This document shows, one piece after another, positions 45,300-53,927 of a DNA stretch of 64,000 bases. The notes under the pieces are model-generated. The model worked only from the letters and a program-made list of their open reading frames with translations, searched no databases and had not been told where the DNA came from. A program made the position numbers and the translations under genes. Location: assembly GCF_000981765.1 (NCBI RefSeq), contig NZ_CP010975.1:434001-498000 (forward strand), written 5' to 3'. The first letter of the stretch is position 1, and every line of letters starts with the position of its first letter. Source of the stretch: Kangiella geojedonensis. GTDB lineage: Bacteria > Pseudomonadota > Gammaproteobacteria > Enterobacterales > Kangiellaceae.

Positions 45300-45599
45300 G
45301 CTAAATCTATTTAATGACTTCAATAAAGCCATTCTATCCCATAAGATAGAGGCGGGCAAAAAAGTTCGCTGTGAACAGCTCAGCATGAGCAAGGGTGGAC
45401 GGAGCCGAGATGAACAACCATGAGAACAACTAAAACGATTTAATCGTTTAGATGAGAGAAAAAAATTAAGAAAAGTTGAGATGACGCTAATCAAGACAAA
45501 ACGCAGCGAAACAGCGGAGCTTATTGGTTGATAAGTGAGCAGGTTGAGCGGTGTTTTAACGAAGAGTAGCGGAAATATCAACTTTTCAGGAACTTAATT
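45300..45599. other. 300-base divergent intergenic region with a long-range inverted repeat
   Basis: Holds no convincing gene. The plus strand is markedly purine rich. GAAAAGTTGA (45470-45479) pairs with TCAACTTTTC (45578-45587) 98 bases away; the right arm touches AGGA, the radA ribosome-binding site. On the minus strand the same structure is followed by TTAATTTTTTTC, as in a terminator. AAACGAT-TTA-ATCGTTT (about 45434-45450) forms another hairpin. Internal AATCAA/TTGGTT pairing is possible. It must contain the promoters of radA and DAHP synthase, which I could not place confidently. Confidence 0.45.
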
Positions 45600-46964
45600 A
45601 TGGCGAAAGTAAAAACAACCTATGTCTGCCAAGAATGTGGCTCTGAAACACCACAATGGGCAGGTCAATGTGGCCAATGTAAAGCTTGGAACTCGATGGT
45701 CGAGCAGGCTAACGTTAAGCAATCTAAGGGTGAGAAAAGTTCTCGCTTTACGGGTTACGCTGGCGAGCAAAGTAAAGTGGTGCAAATGGACAAGGTGGAT
45801 TTGTCGGAAGTGCCACGTATGGGGTCGGGCATGTCCGAGCTGGATCGTGTGCTAGGCGGTGGTTTAGTGCCGGGGTCTGTGGTGTTGATGGGCGGAGATC
45901 CTGGAATTGGTAAGTCAACCATCCTGCTACAAAGTTTATGTGGGATAAGTAAAGATATGCCTGTGCTGTACGTGACAGGGGAGGAGTCAATGCAGCAGGT
46001 CACGATGCGAGCGCAGCGTCTAGGGCTTGAAACGGGCGACTTTTCTTTATTAACAGAAACCCAAGTCGAACAAATTACCACGCAAGCATTGATGCAAAAA
46101 CCGAAAGTGATGGTAGTGGATTCGATCCAGACGATTTACACCGAAATGCTACAATCAGCGCCTGGCGGTGTGGCACAGGTTCGTGAAAGTGCTGCACAAT
46201 TAGTTCGGTTCGCGAAGCAAACGGGAACCACGCTGTTTGTTGTCGGCCACGTGACAAAAGACGGCGCATTAGCTGGACCACGTGTACTTGAGCATATGGT
46301 GGATGCAGTATTGTATTTTGAAGGAGAGCGAGACGGTCGCTTGCGTTTGCTTCGAGCAGTGAAAAACCGCTTTGGTGCAGTCAATGAGTTAGGGGTTTTT
46401 GCCATGACTGACGAGGGTTTGAAGCAAGTCAAAAACCCCTCTGCAATTTTTCTATCAAAATATACTGACCCCGTTGCGGGTAGCGCGATTGTATCGACGT
46501 GGGAAGGAACTCGCCCCATGTTGGTCGAGATTCAGGCGTTAGTGGATACCTCACACGCACCTCAACCAAAACGGGTTGCGGTTGGTTTGGATCACCAAAG
46601 AATAGCTATGTTGTTAGCGGTGCTCAACCGCCATGGTGGTGTCGCGACCTTTGATCAAGACGTTTTCGCCAACGTGGTCGGTGGGGTTCGAGTGATGGAA
46701 ACCAGCTCAGATTTGGCATTAATCGCGGCGATTATTTCGAGCTTACGGAATCGTCCACTGGAAGAGCATCTAGTGATTTTCGGTGAAGTGGGCTTGGCGG
46801 GAGAAGTGCGTCCTGTGCCAAATGGCCAAGAGCGTTTAAAGGAAGCTGAGAAACATGGTTTTAAGAAAGCCATTGTGCCGAAAGGCAACCTTCCATCAAA
46901 ACCGATCAACGGTTTGGAGATACATGGCGTCAGCCGCTTACAGGAAATGATTAACTTACTGTGA
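45600..46964 (+). CDS. radA: DNA repair protein RadA (Sms)
   Basis: Hexameric RecA-like ATPase/helicase that extends branches in recombinational repair. The 454-residue protein shows the N-terminal zinc finger CQECGSETPQWAGQCGQC, Walker A GGDPGIGKST near residue 98, and the RadA-specific KNRFGAVNELGVF. The C-terminal Lon-like domain (DQDVFANVVGGVRV, EVGLAGEVRPV) is complete. AGGA about 8 bases before the ATG. Divergent from the DAHP synthase gene. Confidence 0.96.
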   Translation: MAKVKTTYVCQECGSETPQWAGQCGQCKAWNSMVEQANVKQSKGEKSSRFTGYAGEQSKVVQMDKVDLSEVPRMGSGMSELDRVLGGGLVPGSVVLMGGDPGIGKSTILLQSLCGISKDMPVLYVTGEESMQQVTMRAQRLGLETGDFSLLTETQVEQITTQALMQKPKVMVVDSIQTIYTEMLQSAPGGVAQVRESAAQLVRFAKQTGTTLFVVGHVTKDGALAGPRVLEHMVDAVLYFEGERDGRLRLLRAVKNRFGAVNELGVFAMTDEGLKQVKNPSAIFLSKYTDPVAGSAIVSTWEGTRPMLVEIQALVDTSHAPQPKRVAVGLDHQRIAMLLAVLNRHGGVATFDQDVFANVVGGVRVMETSSDLALIAAIISSLRNRPLEEHLVIFGEVGLAGEVRPVPNGQERLKEAEKHGFKKAIVPKGNLPSKPINGLEIHGVSRLQEMINLL

Positions 46965-47029
46965 TAAGTTGTAAAAAGTGAAAAGCAGGTGTTTACATAA
47001 GCTAACCGGCAGGATGATTTAAAGTCACA

Positions 47030-48208
47030 ATGACTGATACATTGAGCAAAAACTGGAATAATCGATTGAAGTCGCTCAGTAAAGTGCTGAAGGCTAAGTA
47101 CTGGTTTCCGCATTGGATTATGGCGGCGTTGTTTGTTTTGGGAGGTATCTGGCTATTTCAGACGGATTTAGGCGACCATTGGATACCCTATCTGAAACAA
47201 CTTTTCACGGGCCAAGTCGAGTTGTCCGCTAAAAATGTTCCTCCTTTAGTCGTCGGCGGTGGAATGATTTTAATGTCATTCGGATTATTACTGCATTCCA
47301 GAGTTGCTTGGTCAATGTCGCTGTTTTTGGCGAGCTTAGCTTTGGTCAGTATCATTTGGTCTGATCGCAGTATCTGGCAGCTGATTTATTTTGTCTTTCT
47401 TATTGTGTCCTTGTCGTTATTTCGACAGTCGTTTTATAAGTCCAGCGTCGCTGCAAACTCTATTTTTGCTTTAACCTCAATGGTGATGTTGCTGCTGTAT
47501 TCCGTGATCGGAAGTTTTTATCTCGGTAAAGAATTTGACCCTCATATCGATGATTGGGTAACAGCTTTTTATTATTCTATCGTCACCATGACGACGGTGG
47601 GCTATGGCGATATTAACCCTATTTCTGTAGAGGCTAAGTTGTTTACCATATCGGTTATTATTTTAGGTGTGGCTGTTTTCGCAACATCGTTAACCGCGGT
47701 GATCGCACCTATGGTACGAACAAGCCTAGCGAAAATGATGGTTCATAAAGGAAATTCTATGAAAAGAGACAATCATTACATTGTTATTGGTAACAGCTCA
47801 TTAGCAATTAATACATGCAAAGAGCTCAAAAACCGTGGCAATCATGTCACAAGAGTTGTCCAGCCTCATGTTGATAAAGATAGTGTTTCTGGTGATGATG
47901 TGGTGTTTGGAGAGCCTAGTGAAATCGATATCTTAGAAGAGTGCGGCTTGAAAAGTGCAAAAGGTGTTATCTCGCTATTAGATGATGACTCTGAAAATGC
48001 CTTCGTCATCTTAGCCGTTAGAGAAGTGACCCATGATGTTAAAACGGTTACCGCTGTGAATGATGCGCATAATCTTAAGCGTGTGAAGTTGGTTCAACCT
48101 GATATCATTATAGCGCCTCAGATCCTAGGTGGTGAGTTAGTAGCAATGCATCTAGAGGGTGAAGAGGTATCTTCTGACTTTTTGATGGAACGATTATTCC
48201 AACATTAA
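47030..48208 (+). CDS. Potassium channel with RCK/TrkA-N domain (Kch/VIC type)
   Basis: Inner-membrane K+ channel of 392 residues. About five or six hydrophobic segments precede the pore helix and selectivity filter TMTTVGYGDINP near residue 190. A last helix follows, then a cytosolic RCK domain starting DNHYIVIGNSSLAINTCKEL (Rossmann-like). Features match bacterial channels of the Kch class used to set membrane potential or turgor. The MgtC gene begins 16 bases after the stop and a methyltransferase gene next, so a three-gene run is likely. Confidence 0.9.
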   Translation: MTDTLSKNWNNRLKSLSKVLKAKYWFPHWIMAALFVLGGIWLFQTDLGDHWIPYLKQLFTGQVELSAKNVPPLVVGGGMILMSFGLLLHSRVAWSMSLFLASLALVSIIWSDRSIWQLIYFVFLIVSLSLFRQSFYKSSVAANSIFALTSMVMLLLYSVIGSFYLGKEFDPHIDDWVTAFYYSIVTMTTVGYGDINPISVEAKLFTISVIILGVAVFATSLTAVIAPMVRTSLAKMMVHKGNSMKRDNHYIVIGNSSLAINTCKELKNRGNHVTRVVQPHVDKDSVSGDDVVFGEPSEIDILEECGLKSAKGVISLLDDDSENAFVILAVREVTHDVKTVTAVNDAHNLKRVKLVQPDIIIAPQILGGELVAMHLEGEEVSSDFLMERLFQH

Positions 48209-48224
48209 TCCTGAGGAACTTTGC

Positions 48225-48680
48225 ATGATAGAAATAGACTGGGCGGTGGTTCTTAATCATTTAATCACGATGATGGTTGCTTATGTATTAGCATTTCCAA
48301 TCGCGTGGAATCGTGAAAGTGAAACGAAGAGTGCAGGTATTCGTACCTTTCCGTTGGTGAGTATTGCTTCGTGTGGGTTTGTATTGATTGCGATGGATAT
48401 ATTTAGCGAGCCTAGTGCCCAAGCAAGAATATTGGAAGGCGTGGTCACGGGCATTGGCTTTATTGGTGGTGGTGCTATTCTAAAGAATGGTAGCAGTGTT
48501 ACCGGATTAGCGACAGCTGCTAGCTTATGGGGGACCGCTGCTATTGGTATTGCGGTCGGAACACACCGTTTAGAAATTGCTTTACTACTAAGCATTGTTA
48601 CTTTTATCACGCTTCAGGTTATGGCTAAGGTGAAAAGCAAAGTTCCTGAAAACGAAGAGCGATGCGATAACGATACTTAA
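48225..48680 (+). CDS. MgtC/SapB-family membrane protein
   Basis: Protein of 151 residues with about four membrane helices. The block AFPIAWNRESETKSAGIRTF is the MgtC signature (usually ixxGxERexxxKxAGxRT), followed by VVTGIGFIGGGAIL and GLATAASLWGTAAIG. It lacks the C-terminal soluble domain of Salmonella MgtC, so resembles YhiD/SapB. Family members touch magnesium limitation, pH and ATP synthase control; none is proven here. Between a K+ channel and a methyltransferase. Confidence 0.88.
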   Translation: MIEIDWAVVLNHLITMMVAYVLAFPIAWNRESETKSAGIRTFPLVSIASCGFVLIAMDIFSEPSAQARILEGVVTGIGFIGGGAILKNGSSVTGLATAASLWGTAAIGIAVGTHRLEIALLLSIVTFITLQVMAKVKSKVPENEERCDNDT

Positions 48681-48688
48681 GATATGGT

Positions 48689-49327
48689 ATGAATACTGAT
48701 AAAAACAGGGTCTTTAAACCCGAAAAACTTTTTGCACCTCGTAATTTTAAGTGCCCACAAATCAAACCGAATCAATACTTAGAAATAGGTACGGGGAAGG
48801 GGATGCATGCGATGCAATTCGCTCAAGAAAACCCTGACAAAAATCTAATAGCTATTGAGCGTACTCGAGTTAAGTTTGATGTGTTTGCGGCTAGAACTGC
48901 GGAGTTGGAACTGAACAATTTATTACCAGTCCATGCTGACGCTATTCCGTGGGTTGTGCACGGCATTGCGCCGTCGTCGTTAGACGGTATCTTTTTGCTC
49001 TACCCAAACCCGGAGCCGAAAAATGCGAGCCAACGATGGCTCAACATGCCTTTCTTTGAGTTTCTATTATCACGCCTAAAGCCGTTGTCTCCATTAGTGT
49101 TGGCCACGAATATTCAGGAGTATGCTGATGAGGCTGAAGAGCAAGCAAAACAGCTATGGGGTTTAAACGTTGAGAGAGTTAATGTCCCGCAAGACAGCGC
49201 TAGAACCCACTTTGAAGTAAAGTATTTAGCACGGGGCGAAACTTGCCATCAGCTTAATATGGTCAAGCCTAAAGAGTACAGGACTCACTTTGACGACTGG
49301 GTGGCTCCCAACAATACGCAGTCCTAG
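48689..49327 (+). CDS. TrmB-like class I SAM methyltransferase with altered active-site motif
   Basis: Predicted methyltransferase of 212 residues. The SAM loop LEIGTGKGMHAMQFA and the downstream IAIERTRVKFDVFAAR align in order with tRNA (guanine-46-N7) methyltransferase TrmB. Where TrmB has FPDPWPKKRH this protein has LYPNPEPKNASQRW, and the following EFLELL part is kept (FFEFLLSRLKPLSPLVLATN). So the fold is TrmB-like but key catalytic and RNA-binding residues differ. It may be a divergent TrmB paralogue with another substrate. It begins 8 bases after the MgtC stop. Confidence 0.72.
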   Translation: MNTDKNRVFKPEKLFAPRNFKCPQIKPNQYLEIGTGKGMHAMQFAQENPDKNLIAIERTRVKFDVFAARTAELELNNLLPVHADAIPWVVHGIAPSSLDGIFLLYPNPEPKNASQRWLNMPFFEFLLSRLKPLSPLVLATNIQEYADEAEEQAKQLWGLNVERVNVPQDSARTHFEVKYLARGETCHQLNMVKPKEYRTHFDDWVAPNNTQS

Positions 49328-49426
49328 GGTGGACTCGACAGCAATCAGCAATAAAGCGATGATAATTCTTGGTTGAATCGCAATAAAAGCTATTCGCTTT
49401 TGTCCTATGGGCAAAGACCGAGTGAG

Positions 49427-49801
49427 TTACTCAGAATCTTGAGTATTACGTTCCCATAATGCTTGGGATTCTTGATGAATGGTTTCTGGATCGTTGTTGT
49501 ACAGAGTCAGAATTGAGCGAAGTTGTAGCATACTGTCGATATCAATTTCTTGGCATTCGACGCCATAGTCTTCACCGTTATGATAAACAATCTTTGCCAT
49601 CATATGGATTGGCGGGGTGAGTTCATCAAAAATGAGTTGAAGCTTGATTGGATTTTCTTTTTTAAGTGAGGAAGCAGTCTGCAGGTGCGCGCCATTAAGG
49701 GAAATATCAGCTACTTTAGCAATATACTTCTCTCCGTCTTGCTCAATTAATGCTTTGGCAGTGACGGGCACTCGGGTAAATTGTCTGCGCTCAGTGTTAA
49801 T
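49427..49801 (-). CDS. PilZ-domain protein, probable AUU start
   Basis: Single-domain c-di-GMP receptor candidate. The PilZ motifs are RQFTR (RxxxR) followed by DISLNG (DxSxxG). With a start at the ATT at 49801 the 124-residue product begins INTERRQFTRVPVTAK and keeps both motifs. The first ordinary start, GTG at 49771, gives 114 residues, has no ribosome-binding site, and loses RxxxR. AAAGGA (49810-49815) is 8 bases upstream of the ATT. A promoter just ahead (49836-49864) makes a transcript that begins after any CTG alternative. The AUU start is inference from these points. Function: probable c-di-GMP effector; partner unknown. Confidence 0.75.
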   Translation of the reverse strand: MNTERRQFTRVPVTAKALIEQDGEKYIAKVADISLNGAHLQTASSLKKENPIKLQLIFDELTPPIHMMAKIVYHNGEDYGVECQEIDIDSMLQLRSILTLYNNDPETIHQESQALWERNTQDSE

Positions 49802-49835
49802 AGCACAATTCCTTTGTGACTCAATGGGTAACTTA

Positions 49836-49864
49836 AGATTATCAAAGGAAGAAGGGGTTGTCGA
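49836..49864 (-). promoter_or_regulatory. Promoter of the PilZ gene
   Basis: On the minus strand, TCGACA (49859-49864) is followed by TAATCT (49836-49841) at 17 bases, or GATAAT (49838-49843) at 15. The start point would be near 49829, giving a leader of about 28 bases before the ATT start. Confidence 0.55.
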
Positions 49865-49881
49865 CGGTAAATACTTGATTT

Positions 49882-49920
49882 TAAAGACCAGCTCACGCGG
49901 CTAGCATGAGCCAGTCTTTA
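49882..49920 (-). terminator. Hairpin terminator after ettA
   Basis: A 14-bp stem with two G-U pairs in the minus-strand RNA (arms 49907-49920 and 49882-49895) closes an 11-base loop 13 bases after the ettA stop. The U tract is short (UCUUUA). Confidence 0.65.
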
Positions 49921-49932
49921 TTTACAGAAGGG

Positions 49933-51603
49933 TTACGGCTTAGTGATCTTGCGATATTTAATACGGTGTGGCTGATCGGCTTCGGCGCCTAGGCGACGCT
50001 TACGATCGGCTTCGTATTCTTGATAGTTACCTTCGAACCAAACCGTTTCACTATCGCCTTCAAACGCTAGGATGTGCGTCGCGATACGGTCTAAGAACCA
50101 ACGGTCGTGCGAGATAACCACGGCACAGCCTGGGAAAGCTAACAATGCATCTTCAAGCGCACGTAAAGTTTCTACATCTAAGTCGTTGGTCGGCTCATCC
50201 AGTAATAGGACGTTGCCGCCACTTTTGAGTAGCTTCGCCAAGTGAACACGGTTACGTTCACCGCCCGACAAGTTGCCGATAAGCTTTTGCTGGTCTGAAC
50301 CTTTAAAGTTAAAACGACCCACATAAGCGCGCGATGGTGTTTCGTAGGTTCCGACAGTGATGATGTCCAAACCATCAGAGATTTCTTCCCACACCGTCTT
50401 GCTGTCGTCTAGCGAGTCACGATTTTGATCGACGTAAGCTAAATCAACCGTTTCACCTATTAGTAATTCACCTGAGTCAGGCTGCTCTTGCCCCGTCATC
50501 ATTTTGAACATGGTCGACTTACCCGCGCCGTTAGGACCAATCACACCAACGATACCACCCTGTGGTAGGTTGAAGTTGAGGTCGTTATACAGCAGCTTGT
50601 CACCAAACGTCTTAGTTAAGCCTTTAGCAGTGATGACTTGAGTGCCTAGACGTGGACCTGGTGGGATATACAGCTCACGAGTTTCGTTACGTTGCTGGAA
50701 CTCTTTGCTCGATAACTCTTCGAAGCGCGACATACGAGCTTTTGATTTGGCTTGTCGACCTTTGGAATTCGAGCGTACCCACTCCAACTCTTCTTTCATG
50801 GTCTTTTGACGTGAAGCTTCTTGCTTTTCTTCAATTTCTAAACGCTTAGATTTTTGCTCTAACCACGAAGAATAGTTACCTTCCCACGGAATACCTTCAC
50901 CGCGGTCCAGCTCTAGAATCCAGCCCGCCGCATTATCTAAGAAATAACGGTCGTGGGTAATAGCAACAACCGTACCATTATAATCCACTAAGAAGCGCTC
51001 TAACCATGCGACTGACTCTGCGTCCAAGTGGTTGGTCGGCTCGTCCAGAAGTAACATGTCAGGATGTTCCAGCAGTAAACGACAAATGGCGACACGGCGG
51101 CGCTCACCACCTGATAAGTGCTCAACTTTTGCATCCCAAACTGGTAGGCGTAATGCATCTGCCGCACGCTCAAGCGTATTCTCAAGATTATGGCCGTCTG
51201 CTGCCTGAATAATCGCTTCTAATTCGCCTTGACGTTTGGCTAGTGCATCGAAGTCTGCGTTTTCGTCGGCGTAGGCGGCGTAGACTTGATCCAACTCAGT
51301 AAGCGCTTCTTTTACGTGAGTCACTGATTCTTCGACGATTTCACGAACGGTTTTACTTTCGTCGAGCTGGGGTTCCTGTGGCAAATAGCCAATCTTAATG
51401 CCAGGCTGTGGACGGGCTTCGCCATCATGATCTTGGTCAATGCCAGCCATGATGCGTAATAAGGTCGATTTACCTGCACCGTTTAGACCCAAAACACCAA
51501 TTTTGGCACCAGGGAAGAAAGATAGTGAAATATCCTTTAAGATAGTTTTGTTCGGGGGGACAATCTTGCTCACCCGATTCATGGTATAGATATATTGAGC
51601 CAT
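49933..51603 (-). CDS. ettA: Energy-dependent translational throttle ABC-F protein EttA
   Basis: ABC-F ATPase that binds the ribosomal E site and gates the first elongation step according to the ATP/ADP ratio. The 556-residue protein has two ABC domains: Walker A LGLNGAGKST with signature LSGGERRRVA, and IGPNGAGKST with LSGGERNRVH. Between them lies the EttA arm and linker (SKGRQAKSKARMSRFEEL). The start at the ATG 51603 gives AQYIYTMNRVSKIVPP, the canonical EttA N-terminus; a TTG 15 bases earlier is in frame but unneeded. No transmembrane part, so not a transporter. Confidence 0.96.
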   Translation of the reverse strand: MAQYIYTMNRVSKIVPPNKTILKDISLSFFPGAKIGVLGLNGAGKSTLLRIMAGIDQDHDGEARPQPGIKIGYLPQEPQLDESKTVREIVEESVTHVKEALTELDQVYAAYADENADFDALAKRQGELEAIIQAADGHNLENTLERAADALRLPVWDAKVEHLSGGERRRVAICRLLLEHPDMLLLDEPTNHLDAESVAWLERFLVDYNGTVVAITHDRYFLDNAAGWILELDRGEGIPWEGNYSSWLEQKSKRLEIEEKQEASRQKTMKEELEWVRSNSKGRQAKSKARMSRFEELSSKEFQQRNETRELYIPPGPRLGTQVITAKGLTKTFGDKLLYNDLNFNLPQGGIVGVIGPNGAGKSTMFKMMTGQEQPDSGELLIGETVDLAYVDQNRDSLDDSKTVWEEISDGLDIITVGTYETPSRAYVGRFNFKGSDQQKLIGNLSGGERNRVHLAKLLKSGGNVLLLDEPTNDLDVETLRALEDALLAFPGCAVVISHDRWFLDRIATHILAFEGDSETVWFEGNYQEYEADRKRRLGAEADQPHRIKYRKITKP

Positions 51604-51693
51604 TAAGATTTTAACCAATAAACAATGTTGTGGGCATTTTACATGGCCTGTTCAGCTTAGGCTACACCAAGTTATGCATATCGAGGAGAAGTC

Positions 51694-53367
51694 ATGAAAC
51701 ACGGTTATTTACTGGTAATGGGGTTGGTTTTAGCCAGTTTTGCAGGGCAAGGAAGGGCTTGCGTTCATCCTAATGATATTTATTACTGGGCTGATATGCG
51801 TGACGCGCAGCATTATCAGTTTGATGAAGCCTTAAACTGCGATGATTTACCGCTAGAAACCCTAGAGACCACGCTAGTGTCGTTGGGCAGAATCGGTGGT
51901 GAAGAAACCGTAGGCAAAATCACGCCATACTTGCAGCACGATAACTCTCAGATTCGTTATGCAGCTGCCTTTGCCTTGGAAGTTGCCAAAGTCCCTAGTG
52001 CTGGCAGTGCAATTGTTAAAGCCTTAAACACCGAACAAGATCCGGATGTTCAGTATCGCTTGGCCTTATCGCTGGGCAATATGGCATATGTTCCTCCTAG
52101 TAAAGCTGACCCAGGCGCACAACAAGTGTTAACGCAGATAATCAACCACGATGATTCTACACAAAAGATCCGTGGCGCGATTCATGGCTTAATGATCTTA
52201 GCGACCTTCTACAGAGATCAAATCAAGAGCTTTGACCATGAGGGTGCAGCCCTTGATATTCAGCGAATACTGACGTTTCTTAGAAACCAGGAGACACAAC
52301 TAGAGACGAGTTACCTGCTAGCTCGTACGTCGCTACTGGATAGTGACAATCTGCCTGAGTTTTTAGAAGCGTTGCCTGACTTAGCGCCTACAGCAAAAGC
52401 GAATCTTATTCGTGCCTTAGCTACAACCAAGCAACGTCAAATACTACCGACATTAATACAGCACCTAGATAGTGAACATATTGGCGTGCGAGTTAATGCG
52501 ATTCGAAGTTTAGCGAACTTCCCTAGTAATCCTGTGGCATCTGCTACCGTATTGCAGGCGCTGGCTTACGACGATGTGATTAGCCAAGTGACGGCGCTAA
52601 AAACCATTAAAAAGGATTGGTTACAAAGTTCTGAGTTGCTTGAAAACGTTAAAGCTAAACTACAGCACAGCAATAGTTGGATTCAGTCAGAAGCTATGCA
52701 AGCCCTAATTCGTGCTGACAAAGGCTCTGAAAAACTGGCCGAACAATGGCTAGAAAGCAAAGACCCGAACCACCAGCGTGCGTCGATAGCGTATTTTGTA
52801 CAACAAAAACAAACTGAGCGACTTAAAGCGTTGGCAAAGAGTGAGCAGGCAATTATAGCTAACGGTGCCAAGAAGGCGTTAACCCCAGAGCCTGAAACGG
52901 CCAATGAGGCCAGCAAAACCGACGATGCACTACCCCAGCTTCCTGCTATTGTTGAGTTGGAAACCACTAAGGGCATCATTACGATTGAACTGTTTGCTGA
53001 TACCCCATACACATCGGCTAACTTTATTGAGCTCATCGATAACGGTTTTTATAACGACACTTACTTTCACCGTGTCATTCCAAACTTTGTTGTCCAAGGC
53101 GGCAGTAAGGTTGGAGACGGTACCGGAAATGTGGACTATAGTATCCGAGAAGAACTCTCTTACCGTTCACACCTACCGGGCACCGTAGGAATGGCGACCC
53201 TAGGTAAAGACACGGGTGGTGCGCAATTCTTTATTAACACAGCCCCAAACATACACCTCGATAGTAATTACACCATTTTCGGTAAAGTTATTGATGGTAT
53301 GGGCGTTGCCATTAAGCTTGAGCAGAACGATAAAGTGATTAAAGCCAAAACCTTAACCCGTAAATAG
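51694..53367 (+). CDS. Secreted HEAT-repeat / cyclophilin fusion protein
   Basis: Predicted periplasmic protein of 557 residues with two parts. After a signal peptide (about 1-23) come HEAT-type helical repeats to about residue 390 (LVSLGRIGGEETVGKITPYL, VRYNVNAIRSLANFPSN-like units). Residues about 410-557 are a complete cyclophilin peptidyl-prolyl isomerase: VELETTKGIITIELFADTP, FHRVIPNFVVQGG, GTVGMATLGKDTGGAQFFIN. The active-site Arg in FHRV, and QFF, are present. The repeats likely hold a client while the isomerase acts, so an envelope folding factor is plausible. Ribosome-binding GAGGAG precedes the ATG. Confidence 0.85.
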   Translation: MKHGYLLVMGLVLASFAGQGRACVHPNDIYYWADMRDAQHYQFDEALNCDDLPLETLETTLVSLGRIGGEETVGKITPYLQHDNSQIRYAAAFALEVAKVPSAGSAIVKALNTEQDPDVQYRLALSLGNMAYVPPSKADPGAQQVLTQIINHDDSTQKIRGAIHGLMILATFYRDQIKSFDHEGAALDIQRILTFLRNQETQLETSYLLARTSLLDSDNLPEFLEALPDLAPTAKANLIRALATTKQRQILPTLIQHLDSEHIGVRVNAIRSLANFPSNPVASATVLQALAYDDVISQVTALKTIKKDWLQSSELLENVKAKLQHSNSWIQSEAMQALIRADKGSEKLAEQWLESKDPNHQRASIAYFVQQKQTERLKALAKSEQAIIANGAKKALTPEPETANEASKTDDALPQLPAIVELETTKGIITIELFADTPYTSANFIELIDNGFYNDTYFHRVIPNFVVQGGSKVGDGTGNVDYSIREELSYRSHLPGTVGMATLGKDTGGAQFFINTAPNIHLDSNYTIFGKVIDGMGVAIKLEQNDKVIKAKTLTRK

Positions 53368-53374
53368 ACGCCAG

Positions 53375-53854
53375 TTATAAAAACATCTCCATCACGATGT
53401 CGCAGCGATGATAGTCGACTCGCGACTCGTGATTGATGAACTCTTTAAAGCCTAGGCTTTGATAGAGCTTCATGGCCGGTTTCAGCTTTCGGTTTGATTC
53501 TAGGAAGAGCCGTTTACAGCCACGATTTTTGGCTTCTTCAATAATCGCTAAAGCTAGTTGTTTACCGACTCCAGTGCCCTGACTGCCTTCTAAAACCCCC
53601 ATTTTCGATAGTTCGTACTCGTCGTCTGCCCATTTTTTTAGGGCGCAGGCGGCAATAATCTGACCATTTTTGGTATTTTGTGCGAAGAGAATTTGCCCAC
53701 CCGTATCGATGAGGTATTTCTTAGGATCGTTGAGAACGCGCTGATCTTCTTCTTCAACTTCAAAATACTTCTCTATCCACGCTTGGTTGATAACTTTAAA
53801 GTCCTCAGCTAACTCTGGCGTAAAAGGAATGATGTCGATAGTGGGTTTGGTCAT
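53375..53854 (-). CDS. GNAT-family N-acetyltransferase
   Basis: Acetyl-CoA-dependent transferase of 159 residues, substrate unknown. Motif A is clear: YELSKMGVLEGSQGTGVGKQ with the QGTGVG pyrophosphate loop, then AIIEEAKNRGCKRLFLES and MKLYQSLGFKEF. It is convergent with the HEAT-cyclophilin gene, with seven bases between the stops. Confidence 0.9.
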   Translation of the reverse strand: MTKPTIDIIPFTPELAEDFKVINQAWIEKYFEVEEEDQRVLNDPKKYLIDTGGQILFAQNTKNGQIIAACALKKWADDEYELSKMGVLEGSQGTGVGKQLALAIIEEAKNRGCKRLFLESNRKLKPAMKLYQSLGFKEFINHESRVDYHRCDIVMEMFL

Positions 53855-53927
53855 AGTTATGGATCTCGAAATATCAAACGGCTATGCTAAGATGCAGTCA
53901 GTAAATCATAATTAAAGAGAACAAAGA

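Noticed and set aside
45300-45581. N-terminal extension of DAHP synthase by about 94 codons
   Set aside because: The extra sequence is low-information and does not match type II DAHP synthases; the family start fits 45299. The open frame itself is kept as a finding.
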